Of a stretch of DNA of 64,000 nucleotides, positions 25,531-37,400 are shown piece after piece (the stretch's first letter is position 1; each line of letters opens with the position of its first letter). The position numbers and the translations under genes were made by a program. The notes beneath the pieces are model-generated. The model made no database searches. It saw nothing but the letters and a program-made list of their open reading frames with translations, and was not told where the DNA came from. The stretch is from Pseudoscleropodium purum. Lineage: Eukaryota; Streptophyta; Bryopsida; Hypnales; Brachytheciaceae. The stretch is taken from positions 12,462,001-12,526,000 of the forward strand of contig OZ017797.1 in NCBI GenBank assembly GCA_963969395.1, written 5' to 3'.

Positions 25531-27932
25531 TTACTTGGAGCCATTCTCAGTCTGGGTTCTCTTCACTTCCAGCAATTCGATGTTTAGATCAAAAGTCGCT
25601 CCAGGCTGCGCTTAAACATAATGCACAAAAGGATTAGATCAAGTCCGGAGTTTGATCAGGACCCAGAATTTCAACAATGATTTCAATGGCAAGCTAGCAA
25701 CCACAGGCGGAATTATGTCTCCGATAATGACCCGTTCAAAAAATAAATAAAAATTGCTTAATCAAGACACAAAGCAAAAGGCAGTTTAGAAGAGAAACTT
25801 GAGAATACAAAGTGGCTGAACAAAATGTCTACACACGTACGTCCTTACTTACCGGAATCTCATTGAGGCCCCTTTGCCCGTAACCAAAATCGGGAGGAAC
25901 AATCACAGTCCGCTGTACAAGGATAAGCAAGAGTAGAATATTAGCCCAAGTCAATACATCCAAAGAATTAAGGATTCTCGGTCACAACATTATCATCACA
26001 TCATCATTCAACTAAAGAATTATTGTTGAAATTTTGGGTCCTGATCAAAGTTCATAACGACACATATTAAGTTGGGGAAAAGACCACTGCACTTACTTTT
26101 CCACCTACACGCATTCCTTCTGTTATTGAATACAAGGCTGGAGGAGGCTTTGGTGCGGCCTGAGCAGAGAAGAGCCCGTTAGCGTTTTCCACAAAGTCCC
26201 GTTTCCGCTCCCTACCGGGTTCAGCTCCCACGGTTAGCTCATACGGCTGCACAAACATGAAGACATCAATGGTAGTTAGGGTTTGGTAGTTAAAGAAACA
26301 CAAGCTGAAGTTTTTCTTACTTTGATGAATGGGCAAACAGCAAGAGAAGCCGATCACAAGTTGATACTTTAAGCCAGAAAGTACTGAAAGAAAGATGGTC
26401 ATGGGGATCGAATCTACTTACCTCAGCAATGGTTCGATTTCCAGCAAGAATTTTCGACTCTCTGCTTGAAACAGCGGTGATACTGCGATAAACGCAATCG
26501 AAATGTACCTGACACAATACTTTTACCCAGCCCAATCAGTTCCTGGACAAAAGCTTTCTGTGAACAACAGAGACAAGGCACAGTCATCTCGAGCATGGTA
26601 GTTCTGCTCCAGCTGCTGCCAGTAAAAGAAATTAAAACACTCAAAAGAATGGTGCAGTGTCATGTCACAATATGTGATAAGCTTAGTGTTACGAACTCTA
26701 GCTACATGATCACAAGGATTTTTAGAAAAGTCCAAGGTCCCTATCACAAGAACAGAGTGATACGGAAACAAAAGTTACGGTTGAAACATCAGGGTGATTA
26801 TCTGTAAAGAGCATACCATGACAGTTTCACCTCTCTCAGCAACAGTCCCTTTCCCTTGTTCCACGTCATAGTACTTGAGTCCTGTGCCTGCTTAACGCCA
26901 CACGAACTGAACATGAAAATACTGAAACCCGTTCATTCGTGTAAGAAGATAACAACCATGTTGGACGTACATGAATCTGACAAAGGAAAAAAGCATACAC
27001 ATCAATATACACCCAGAGTTTTTCATATCACCTCTCATATAAACAAATGTCATAATAAGGAACTCGAAAAGTGTGAAAGGATTCATGACTCCTGCAACCT
27101 AATTGCTTCTTTACATGTCGCTTTTTCATGCAACACTGTCGATTGTCAAAATATAACAGAATTAACAAAACTCCATATAACGAGATCCAGTGCAATTTGG
27201 GTGACACTAAAGTGGTCTGGGTGTCAAGCCCTCGCTACTCCATGAACCGCATCCAGAGGTCTTCGTATAGTCATACAGTTATAATACCAATGCAGACATT
27301 GTAGGGTAATAATAATTCCCTTCTCAAGCAATTGAACTCGTGAATGGTCGTGCAGCAGATAGATACGGCAAGGATGTTCAGAATACTTCATCATCAGACC
27401 TTCGAGCACGAAAAGCAAAGAAAGAAATCCTAGAACAGCACCAACAAAAGTCCAAAGAATCCGTGGATGATTGGACTACAATTCTCTCAAAATTCGTACC
27501 ACTCGTTAAATAATCGTCTGGAGAGATTTCCTTCCTGTTCCTCCGATCTCTCGCGAGCGCTTCGCCCCCTCGCGCAAACGTACCCAACACCACAGCGCCG
27601 ACGAGAATCTCCCGACGACCCGGCATAGCCTCCTCCCAGGGAAATCCGTAGCCAGAGGTCGTGCAAGCACCTTGCTCCTCACTTGAACAGCAACGAACGG
27701 AACGCTCAAGGCCTACATTACGCTCAACTCCAATCCACAAAGACGAAGAAGAAGAAGAAGCACCGTCCACCACGGTAGACGAAAAAGGCGTCCTATCTGA
27801 CGCAATGGCGCACCAAATTGGCTGGCGAAAATTACAAACGGCGCATTGCGCGGTCGGGCATCTGGACGACGTAGCGGCTGAGAGAAAATGGGACACGACA
27901 GGGAGGCGCGGCAGAGAAAGGACGGTCGCCAT
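25531..27932 (-). CDS. PNSL4: PnsL4 / FKBP16-2-like thylakoid-lumen FKBP immunophilin
   Basis: Six exons on the minus strand: 27932-27500, 26881-26817, 26508-26422, 26246-26097, 25912-25853 and 25605-25531, all with GT-AG borders and matching phases, giving 289 residues. PnsL4 (FKBP16-2) is a lumenal subunit of the chloroplast NDH-photosystem I complex in cyclic electron flow. The mature part matches it closely: HFDCVYRSITAVSSRESK, LAGNRTIAE, KRDFVENANGLFSAQAAPKP, VGGKRTVIVPPDFGYGQRGL and NEIPPGATFDLNIELLEV. The N-terminus has a serine/alanine-rich chloroplast transit region, then a twin-arginine and hydrophobic stretch (GRREILVGAVVLGTFARG) ending EALA before RDRRNRK, a bipartite Tat-type lumen signal cleaved at ALA. 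I start at 27932 (GCCATGG context); an in-frame ATG five codons upstream (27947) is possible. Arabidopsis PnsL4 is shorter (about 217 residues); the extra length is all in the presequence. Confidence 0.92.
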
Positions 27933-27947
27933 GGCTAGCTCCGGCAC

Positions 27948-30900
27948 GAAGGCGAGAATTCGCCAAACCTCAGCCTAGGTGCAAGCAAGCGCGGATTGGA
28001 TGAAAACATAAAAGCAATACTATTCATCCAGCGCCATCATTACTATTTTAATCCAATTCTCATCCATCGATATCCAAGGTTTGCTTGGTGTCCCGACTCC
28101 TCAATCTCTTTCCAAGCACAAGCGCGTGTAAAGTCCCATTGAATTTTGCAAACCGTATGTGAGTTGCGGTACACGAGTTTTGGGTATAATTGTAGCATAC
28201 AGAAGTTACTATTGGGTAATGTAAATGAGCCTCTGGCCTTCCTCATGATATGCTTCAAAAGTTCTAATTTTTTCTTACAAAAGGAGATGTATAGAAGGTT
28301 GAAGCAATTGAAATTATAATTTTTCAACAAAGTATGAAATCGTTATGAGTTTTTGAAGTGTGCAAATTCAAATAGCTCAATGGAGTCATTAGACCCCCCA
28401 AACTAATATAAAGTGCATCCATAATGGTTGTGTTTCTCACCTACAATGGTTGCGACATTTTTGTAATATTGTTACAACATCACTAGCCTAAAACAATTAT
28501 TTTGTATGATAATTTGCACATAAGAAGGTAAAAGTTTCTATTGTGGTCACAAACTCACTCAACTATTGGCACTCAAAGCTCTAATTGTAGCCATTATTCC
28601 TAACATGATAGTCCAAATTTCAAATATTTCAAGAATGATGGCTTTTGATTGGATGCATGATTGTAATTAGAACATTCTCAATTGTTTAGAATTGAGAATT
28701 CTTCTTACTTTAATATAAATATCAAAGTATGGAATTTCATTTTGAAACAAAAAATTGGCATGCTTAAAGTGAAGTAGAACAAGTTATCAAATTTAGCCAC
28801 TAAGATTACTCTACAATTGAATAGAGTAATACAAAGCAATAAAGAAAAGATAAACATAGAATCATCTTTGATTATTTGGCACGCTTTAAAATAGCTTAGC
28901 ATAATCTCAATGCAAGGAAGTTTGAGCCATTCAATTATGTTGATATTCCAAAAAAATAAAAAATAAATTAGGTTTAAAAGCAACATCCATAATGCAATTG
29001 AAGATTTATTTTCACATTCAATTTTCTATGACAAGAATATTTATATCACTTTGAAAGCTTGTTAATGTGTACATTATTTCATATTGCCTGAGATTGTAGC
29101 TTTCTCAATAATCAAATCATTATCAAATAAGATAAATATAGACACCACCTACATAAACAATTGAGTTGAAAAATGAACTTATTTGGATTTTCAATTGATT
29201 TAAAATTTAATCAAGCTTTGTTTTGGCTATTGATTCAAAATATAAATCATAGTTATATAATTTTATTTGGTTGACCTAATTTCTAATGCTTTATATAAAT
29301 ATCGTATATGTAAATATCATATTTTTTTTAAGGTCAAATCCTCCTATTAAGTTAGGTTGGTTGTTTGTTTTGTTTTATTTATTACGTTGCGATCTTTTGT
29401 ACCATGTGTCTCATGTTTATGTATTTGGTATCATTGGAAATCCCTCAATGAGGAGGGGTGCACGGGCTTCGTTTCATGGCATTCCAACCTAAAGCATAAA
29501 AGTTATTGAATTTTGAAATTTTCATAAATTAGAAAATTAGAAAATTATTTTTTCTTTTCTTTTGACCGCGGCAATGGCATGGGGCACACTAGTATAAGTT
29601 GATTCTAGAATAGGCTTTCAAATTCCTATATGTTAACTCCTAAATGTCCAAATTGTATTTTTTGGCAACATAGCAATTTTTGGTTGTTCACTATGAATGG
29701 AGTTTTAATTTTTTTGCTAAAGTTTTAACATGACATATACCTAAGGAGTAGCTTTAAAGCCCAACAATTTTCATAACTTTTGACCATATGGTTAAAAAGT
29801 TATGGATGAGATGTACTTTTCATTACTTATAGAGCAGTTTGGGTAGCAAAAAAAACTTCTTTGAAATCACTTTCTTAAGACATTAAGATTTGAAATTGCT
29901 TCTCTAAATTTATGTATATTTAAAAAGTTTTGAAGTATTCCATTTTGATCAATGAGTCAAAAGTTAGGAGGAATTTTAGTTTGTGAGAGTTTGTAGGTCA
30001 TTATTGAATCTCTACTCTTCGACAAACTTTGAAGTCCTTTATTTAATTCAAATTTTAATATTTTTGAAAAAAATAAAAACATTAGATGAAGATTTTTATT
30101 ACAACATTACAACCATTGGGATTGGAATTTTTCAATTCCATAAATTAATTATTAACAATTTAGTATTTTGAATGATTCTCTACTTCTTTCTACTTACTAT
30201 TTTTTTCCTTTATGTTATACAATTCCCAATGATCTGAAATTTTTGAAGCATGTAGCCAACTTAACTTGAAGAATGAATTCAAGAATAACCACCACTTTAG
30301 ACATTTTTTCATACAAATGTGATGTTATAAAGTGCAACTACTTGATTATTTGCCAAGCTAAAAAAAAAGATATTTGTCACTTCAAATGCTAATATCTTGC
30401 TATCTACAAGGTGAAAATTTCTGAAATTTTTTTGCACATCTTTCCAAACTAGTATATTCCAAGATCCTATGATTATATATGTCCAAAAATGTTTTTTTTC
30501 CTAAAATTTGATACTTTACTAGAAATAGCAGCTTTAGAGCAATTTTGGTGAAAATATAGTCAAAATCATTTAGGGGTTAAAATTTTCAAAATCCATTAGA
30601 ATTTTCATTTTGATTGTGTAGATGGAGAAGGTTGTATCAATTTTTTTTCCTAAATTTTAGATACTAAACTATTTGAATTAATATTTTAAACATAAGTATA
30701 GCACTAAATCTCATTCAATGAATCCAATTAAATATTTGCTTTATACCAAGGAAGAGAAATAATGCAACCAAAAATGCCAGTGTGACTTGTATTTTTGCAT
30801 TGTCATGGACACCCAAAGTTTGTTCTAAAGCTAAGTATCTATTATCCTTTGATTTACAATTCAATTATATGTTACTAAACCAATGAAATGTTCTGTTGTT

Positions 30901-32520
30901 GTTAAGTTAGGAGGTTACTTACAAAGATGATTTTAGTATTATTATTACACTTGATATTTTCTTTCTTCTAGGCCAATAAAAAGCTACTATAATGGCAAAA
31001 ATTACTTCTATTGAAATTATATAGTTTTAAACTTTTATTCGATGAAAGAAACTAGTAAGAGCTTAATGAATAGAGATGCCCTTGTACTTTAGTCAATATG
31101 GAAGCAACAAGAGTATATAATAATCTAAAAACATCTTATTTGCTTTATCAATAAAATACTTTGTCATTGAATGCAAGTTTTTTGGTGACATTTTCTTCTA
31201 ATTAGCTATCCCTCATTTAGAAAATTGATCAAATGTAGCCATGTACATAAATCTTTATATAGTTCAATTCACTCAATGACTAATACACAATGAAAAAATC
31301 AAAGTTCTTTACATATATATATGGATTTATTTAATATTTTTAATTGAGTAGTTTTATATTTTATTTTATGTATAACTAACCAATGCCAATATACAAAATA
31401 ATAAAGACCAAGACATTTGATTCAAAAATTAGAATTCTACAAAATTTTGATTTCATACACATCTTTCTAAATATATTATTTCAAAATAGGATATTTTCTA
31501 TAATTGCAACTACCTTATTCAAAAATTTATAGTAAAAAATATATAAATGGTTACTTTATATAGATTTTATATACTTTGATATAAATGAATTTCTCAAAAA
31601 AATGCTACTATACTCTACTCATTTTTCTATCTGTCTTTTGTAAAGAAATTTCTTATTAAATTTTTGGAAGGGGGGATTATAAGCTTTGGTCTTAGAAATT
31701 ACGCAAGTCAATATATGGGGATGGGGGGTCATTTTTTATGTTTTGCAATTTGAAAATGTAAATTTTTTGTAGATATGAAAAATAAATTAAATTTACTTGG
31801 AAGAATATTCTAATTTTTTTTTAAATTGGAATATTTTCATCCCAAGCATGTTATTTATAATAGTTCCCTAAACTAAGTACTTCTTAGACACACTTTATTA
31901 CTAAAAAACATAAATTTTGTATTTTGAGCATTAATTGAATTTTTGCAAATAATTCTTTAATTTGTTTATATTTACAAAAATCTTGAAATATATATGCCCA
32001 ATTTCATGATTTTTAAAGTTTATGAAATTTTCAAGTTTATGAAGGTGGATACATTAAAAATTACATCCTACCTAAAACCACCATCATTAGTCTATGTACA
32101 TTTTCAAAATTAACGCTTCAACACTTGATAATTGGCTACAATTTTTGATATTACAAAGTACATTATAACTTTGTATGCTTGGCAATAATTTAAAGCTTGA
32201 CACTACACAATTGCAAATGATTACTATTGAATGAGTTACAGTGCTTTTTGTATTCTAAATGAATTGAATCCTATTTGTATCCACAATATTGTGCTTTTGT
32301 CTTGCATCCCAATAGTGTCCATGATAATGAAGAAGATTTTGGGCATCCTCATGAGCAAACCATCCCTTCATTGAATTGTCCAATTTAGACTATATTTCAA
32401 AACAAGAGGAAGATTATTGTGCAATTTATGAGAAGCATAAAAAGTAAACAACCATAGGCCATTTTTGGCTTTAGTGGGCATTTAAGGGTTAATATGTATA
32501 TATGTTGAAGAAATAATTTT
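27948..32520. other. AT-rich gene-free stretch
   Basis: The first few hundred bases should hold the promoter and 5' leader of the minus-strand PnsL4-like gene; no TATA box was chosen with confidence. The rest is AT-rich, with only short chance ORFs and many poly-A and poly-T runs. One diverged match to family C lies around 29769-29860. I see no coding similarity. Confidence 0.5.
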
Positions 32521-32650
32521 AGAACATCTACCAGAAAAGACTTAAATCCTTCATAACTTTTGCATATGGTTTTCAAATGTTGCATTCTTTAATGAGTTGG
32601 AACTTCCTTTCATTTGCAAACAAGAAAATATGAAAATTTGATCAATATGA
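32521..32650. repeat. Repeat family C, copy 1
   Basis: From AGAACATCTACCAGAAAAGA through TTCATAACTTTTGCATATGG to CTTTCATTTGCAAACAAGAA, this segment aligns with 51568-51700 in the same orientation. A weaker relative with CATAACTTTTGACCATATGG lies near 29772. No termini were defined. Confidence 0.45.
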
Positions 32651-33023
32651 CAATAGTAACTAGGTATTGTAGCAAAAAGTGGCATTTTTTTGGAGTACCC
32701 ACCTTAATGTGATTTCAATGTAGGCAATTTCTCAAGGAGTTAGAGCATTTGTACCCATGTGCACTAAATTTGATATGCTAAAAATTTACATATATTTTTG
32801 AAGAGCCCTTATGGTTCTTTTCTCCAATCCATGCTCACCACATATGACTAATAGATAGTTAGGTAAGCACTCATCAAGTAGAATAATAGATAAAACAACC
32901 AAACTTAGGGTGAACAATGATTTCAAAGGACACTTTTTTGACACACTAGGATTGAATATTAAGAGAATATTATGAGGGAGACTTGTCATCCACATTTAAA
33001 GAGTGGCAAACTCCTAGTGCTTA

Positions 33024-33501
33024 GGCCAAGGAGGATTGCCCCCTTCATTGCCCCAAGGAAAAATGCCAAAAATTTGCCCCCTATTTTGGACCCCACTATT
33101 CATTTTTATTAACTTTTTTTTTCTTCTTCACCTTTCCTACCTCATTTGAAGCCTTTGATTCCAAATAGGAATTCAAAATTTTCAAATTTAATAATGTGTT
33201 TCAAATAAAAAATTCCAATGTCTTCCCCATGGATAAAATTCAAGGCATTGAGGGGGTCAATTCACGACTAGGGAAGATTGACCCCTCTATTGCCCCAAGT
33301 TTTATCCTTGTAGAAAACACTAAATTTGTTTATTTGCCACATATTTTAAAATTTGCAAATTCTGAACTCATATTAGCAATCATAGACTCCAAATTGGCTA
33401 TGGAGGGTGATAAAAATACCAAATTTAAGCAGCACAAAATAGGGGGCAATTTTGACATTTACCCTCAGGCGGGGCAGTAGAGGGGTCAATCCTCCCTGGC
33501 C
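33024..33501. mobile_element. Fold-back pair of family B MITE-like units
   Basis: Two adjacent units of about 240 bp (33024-33260 and 33268-33501) face each other. Each starts with a relative of CTAGGGAAGATTGACCCCTC followed by TATTGCCCCAAG and ends with its complement; the outer ends are GGCCAAGGAGGATTG (33024) and CAATCCTCCCTGGCC (to 33501). The interiors also align when one unit is reversed, so the whole 478 bp is a long imperfect palindrome. A 94-codon open frame at 33196-33480 crosses both units and is taken as chance. No clear target duplication was found. Confidence 0.75.
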
Positions 33502-33750
33502 GTCAATTCACTCTGCTCTAGCGGTCAGTACGGCTGTGGATGCTCTCAGATTTTACTGAGACTTTCCGCGGGGAAAGGTGGTGGCACATGTGTACCGATG
33601 ACCAAGGCACTGAATCCGCATAACATTTTGAAATTGGTGAGGGAACGCACGGACACACGGTCAAAGCCTCCGGTACAGTAACATACACTCTCGTACAGTA
33701 CAAGTATTATTAACGAACTTACGTAAGGTCTCGCCTCGAATACAGTATAG

Positions 33751-33758
33751 TATAAAAG
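33751..33758 (+). promoter_or_regulatory. Putative TATA box of the kinesin-7 gene
   Basis: TATAAAAG, a strong plant TATA element, lies 725 bases upstream of the kinesin ATG at the point where sequence changes from AT-rich spacer to more balanced composition. Transcription would start near 33785. The leader may contain an intron (a GTACATG donor near 34347, an acceptor GTTGACAG ending at 34470), which would remove an in-frame upstream ATG at 34404. Confidence 0.45.
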
Positions 33759-34475
33759 ACCACATACAGTACGAAATACGTAAGGGCGGGGTTCCAGCGC
33801 CAATATTCAAAATCTGGGGAGCCAGTTTTCGGACGTTTTCCGTTAGCGCCCGGCAGCTCGCTCTGCTCGACGCCCCTGGCTCGCCATTGCTACTCCTTAC
33901 CGAAGTGTTCACTTCTCCGGGTATTGTTTCTCCCTTTTTCATCAAGAAGCGGATGATTTTTTTCTTTGAGCAGGAGTGCAGGAGGGAGGGGGAGAGGCAG
34001 AAGTAGCGAGAAATTGTTGGTCACTATGTTTTTCTTTTCTTTCCCGGCATTGAAGCACAATTGATTGACGAGATTGCGTAGGTTTTTAGTGTGATGAATT
34101 CGTGTGTCCGACTTCGGAAGTATCTTCCCCTCTCTCGAGTGTTCAATCGGCGCTTATTGATTTGAAGAAATTGGTGTTAAGTACAGAGGGAGCGAGTTTT
34201 TGGCGCGTCGGACTGGAAGTGGACGTCATTGGTTGCGACATGGATTGAGGAGCAAGGAGAGGGATGCCCGACTCTGAGAAAGGGTAGTTGCTGGTGTGCG
34301 TTGATAATGCGCAAAGTAGGGAGGAGAAGAGAACGCAAGGGGCAGGTACATGTGAATGCATTCTTTAATTCTCGATTTCCTTGATTACAAAGAAGTATCC
34401 TGAATGTCCTGCCCTCTTAGCCGATCATGGTTTTCGCTTTCTCGTTGTTCACTTCCGTCTGTGTTGACAGGCAAT

Positions 34476-37400
34476 ATGGAGAAAATATTTGTAAGTATTA
34501 GAGTGCGGCCTCTAAGTAAAGTGGAAGCAACCAAAGGCACCCCATGGAAACTCGGTTCAAATTCTATCTCTCTCTGTAATTCTGCGGGAGCACTTATTCC
34601 CGGCCAATCATACGTATTTGGTACGCTGTTTTCTCTTACAATCATGACCTTCTGTGCTAGATCTTTCAATTCTTATTACCTCGAAGAAAGTCAGAAGGTT
34701 CTCAGAAATGTCTTTGTATACGAGATATTATGTGAGGCTTCTACAGCATAGGATTCTGTCTCGCTGTTCAGAGCCTTGCCCCACACATTTATTTCCTAAA
34801 TACCAGGGTTATCTGCTTCCAGATTTTTGTCGAGTCTATGGCTCCTTGGCTGTCCGTTCACGGGTTTTTGCACGGAACGCAAGGTTTTGATTGCAGTAAT
34901 TCGCTTAATATTATGATGTTGCAGATAAGGTATTTGACTCGGAGTCATCAACCTTGGAAATTTATGAAACTCACACCAAGGATATCATCGCATCAGCTGT
35001 CTCTGGGTTCAATGGTTAGTTTCCTTTTACCTGCGTTTCAATCTTAATAATCCTAATGCTTTGGCATACCTTTAGCCAGCAGTACCGATTTACACATTGG
35101 ACTAGTGCCTGAAAAGCAAGTGTCATTGAGAAAACCATTCGGATGAGGTTCAGTTTGGGCACCTAAATAGTGCTTGTAATGAGTGCGTGTCGGAAGCTTG
35201 TAAGTAATAGTACTTTCTTAGAATGCGTAATGCATATACTGCAGTCATAGTCTTGGTCTTCTGCGTCCCCAGGCTCACCACAATTTATGAAAGTTCTAGC
35301 CTCATGTTTAGTCTTGTAGCTTTTCGTCGAGGTGTGGAGTTGGTTACAAGTCCTCAAGGTAGTGCAGGATCCACTGGCTTTTTCTTCTTGTCTTTCATCA
35401 CGAGCCAAAACTTACTCAAACTCTTCAGTCTTCACATCACCTGCAGCGTTTATATGACAATTTCGATCGTATGCATCAGGCACCGTTTTTGCTTATGGGC
35501 AAACTAGCAGTGGCAAGACTTACACCATGCGGGGGTCTCCACGTGAACCTGGAATCATTCCCTTGGCCGTTCAGGAGATTTTTAAGAACATTGAAGCGGT
35601 ACGTATACTTCATCATGTCTGTGTATGCAAGTGTGCTTGACCGCACATCCTCTTGTGTAAAGGGTTGAGGTTATCGCCCCTGACAGCTGAGATATACCTT
35701 TGCAGGCTGTGGATCGTGAGTTCCTTTTGCGGGTTTCCTACATGGAAATTTATAATGAAGAGATCAACGACCTGTTGGCTCCTGAGAATCGGAAACTGCA
35801 AGTTCATGAGAACATCGAGGTTTGTCCGAGTAACTCTCAATAAATCCTATCGTATGAATTTAAATCCGTAACTGAAGGATTCAGCTACGGTGAGTAGTAA
35901 TCGTGATGTAACACTGCTGAAGATATCGTTGCATCTATTCTCTCTTGCGACTTGTATTCTCATTCGGTTAGATAACATTTTAAATGTTATGTATTGCTTG
36001 CTTGCAGAGAGGAATATTTGTTGCTGGTTTGAGGGAGGAGATTGTAGTCAGCCCAGAGCAAGTGCTGGAACTGATGACAGCGGGCGAGAGTATGAACACT
36101 CACCAAATTTCGTTTGGCATCACAGTCTTTGTTTAAGAGTCACTGTCGAATGAAATGATGAAAGAAATATCAAAATAGGGTTGAAAGCTCCAAACAACTG
36201 CTCAAATGACTCCTGTATCGGGTGCAGCATATCGTCATGTTGGGGAGACGAACATGAATGTTTACAGCAGCAGGTCTCATTCGATCTTTCGTATGGTAGG
36301 CCCTTACTGCTTCTTAAATCATTGAAGTCGAATACACGTCGTCTCAATTTTCAGGTTATTGTAGTACAGGTTAGAATTTTTTCGAGAAATTTTCTCATAC
36401 CTCAGTGTTAGAGACTTGTGGATCAAAATTCAGTTGAGTTCCTTTGCTTCGATAGTCTCTAAAATCTTTAGGGTTGGTGCAGGTGATAGAGAGTAGAGAC
36501 CGGAGCCATGATGACCCTGCTGGCCCAGCTTCAGTGCAATCTTGTGATGCTGTTAGGGTGTCGGTTCTGGTAAGTGCATAGTCTAATGACTTTCCTTCTT
36601 TCCAAATGCGATAGAAGCCCTTCATTTTCACATTGACTTAAAGCATTTATGCTCTACTGTCTATATGCTGACTAGATATCCTATAAGTGAGATAAAAGCC
36701 CTTCATTTTCATATTGACGTAAAACATTTATGCTCTAATGTCTATGCTGACTAGATATCCTATAAGTGATAAATAATGCGCTGTGAAGGATCCCTCATAC
36801 TGAGATCTTAGTCTCAAAGTAAATCTAAAATAGCCATCGAAAATTCCTTTTTCTTATGCTCCAGTTGCATGTTTTTTTTTTGAAATGCTTCGACCATGTG
36901 TTTTCTTTCCAAAGGATATCGCTCATTATATTTAGATTCTTGTCCTTCATGTCGGCTAACTCTGATTGTTTCTCTGGAACTGGTGTTTGATTCTTGAGTA
37001 GAATCTAGTCGATCTCGCTGGGTCTGAGCGTATCGCCAAGACAGGAGCCGAAGGGGCCCGATTGAAGGAGGGCACTCACATTAATAAGAGTTTGATGACC
37101 CTTGGGACAGTTATCAACAAACTGAGTGAAGGCGTTGAAAAACAAGGGTCAGAATCAACACCTATATGTAGTGCATAATATAATCGTTCTCTGTGAATTG
37201 ATATTTGTTGCTTCTAGCCATTGCACATGTCCTAGGGACATCATGTCTTGACTTTATGTATTTGTTTACCATCCAGAGTAATGACCATTAGAAGAGGCAC
37301 TAAGACTTTGATCAGCTTTTCAAGCTAATTTAAACAGATGTAAGGATTTAAGAAGCGACTTCGGGTGTTCATACACCCCCACCCCCACCCCCACCCCCCT

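Noticed and set aside
28400..33000. Possible organelle DNA insertion or virus-like segment in the AT-rich block
   Set aside because: No organelle genes, rRNA or tRNA, and no polymerase, coat or integrase motifs were seen; it resembles the other AT-rich spacers here.
33196..33480. 94-codon open frame on the plus strand
   Set aside because: It spans the junction of the two inverted family B units and is explained by the repeat; no protein features.
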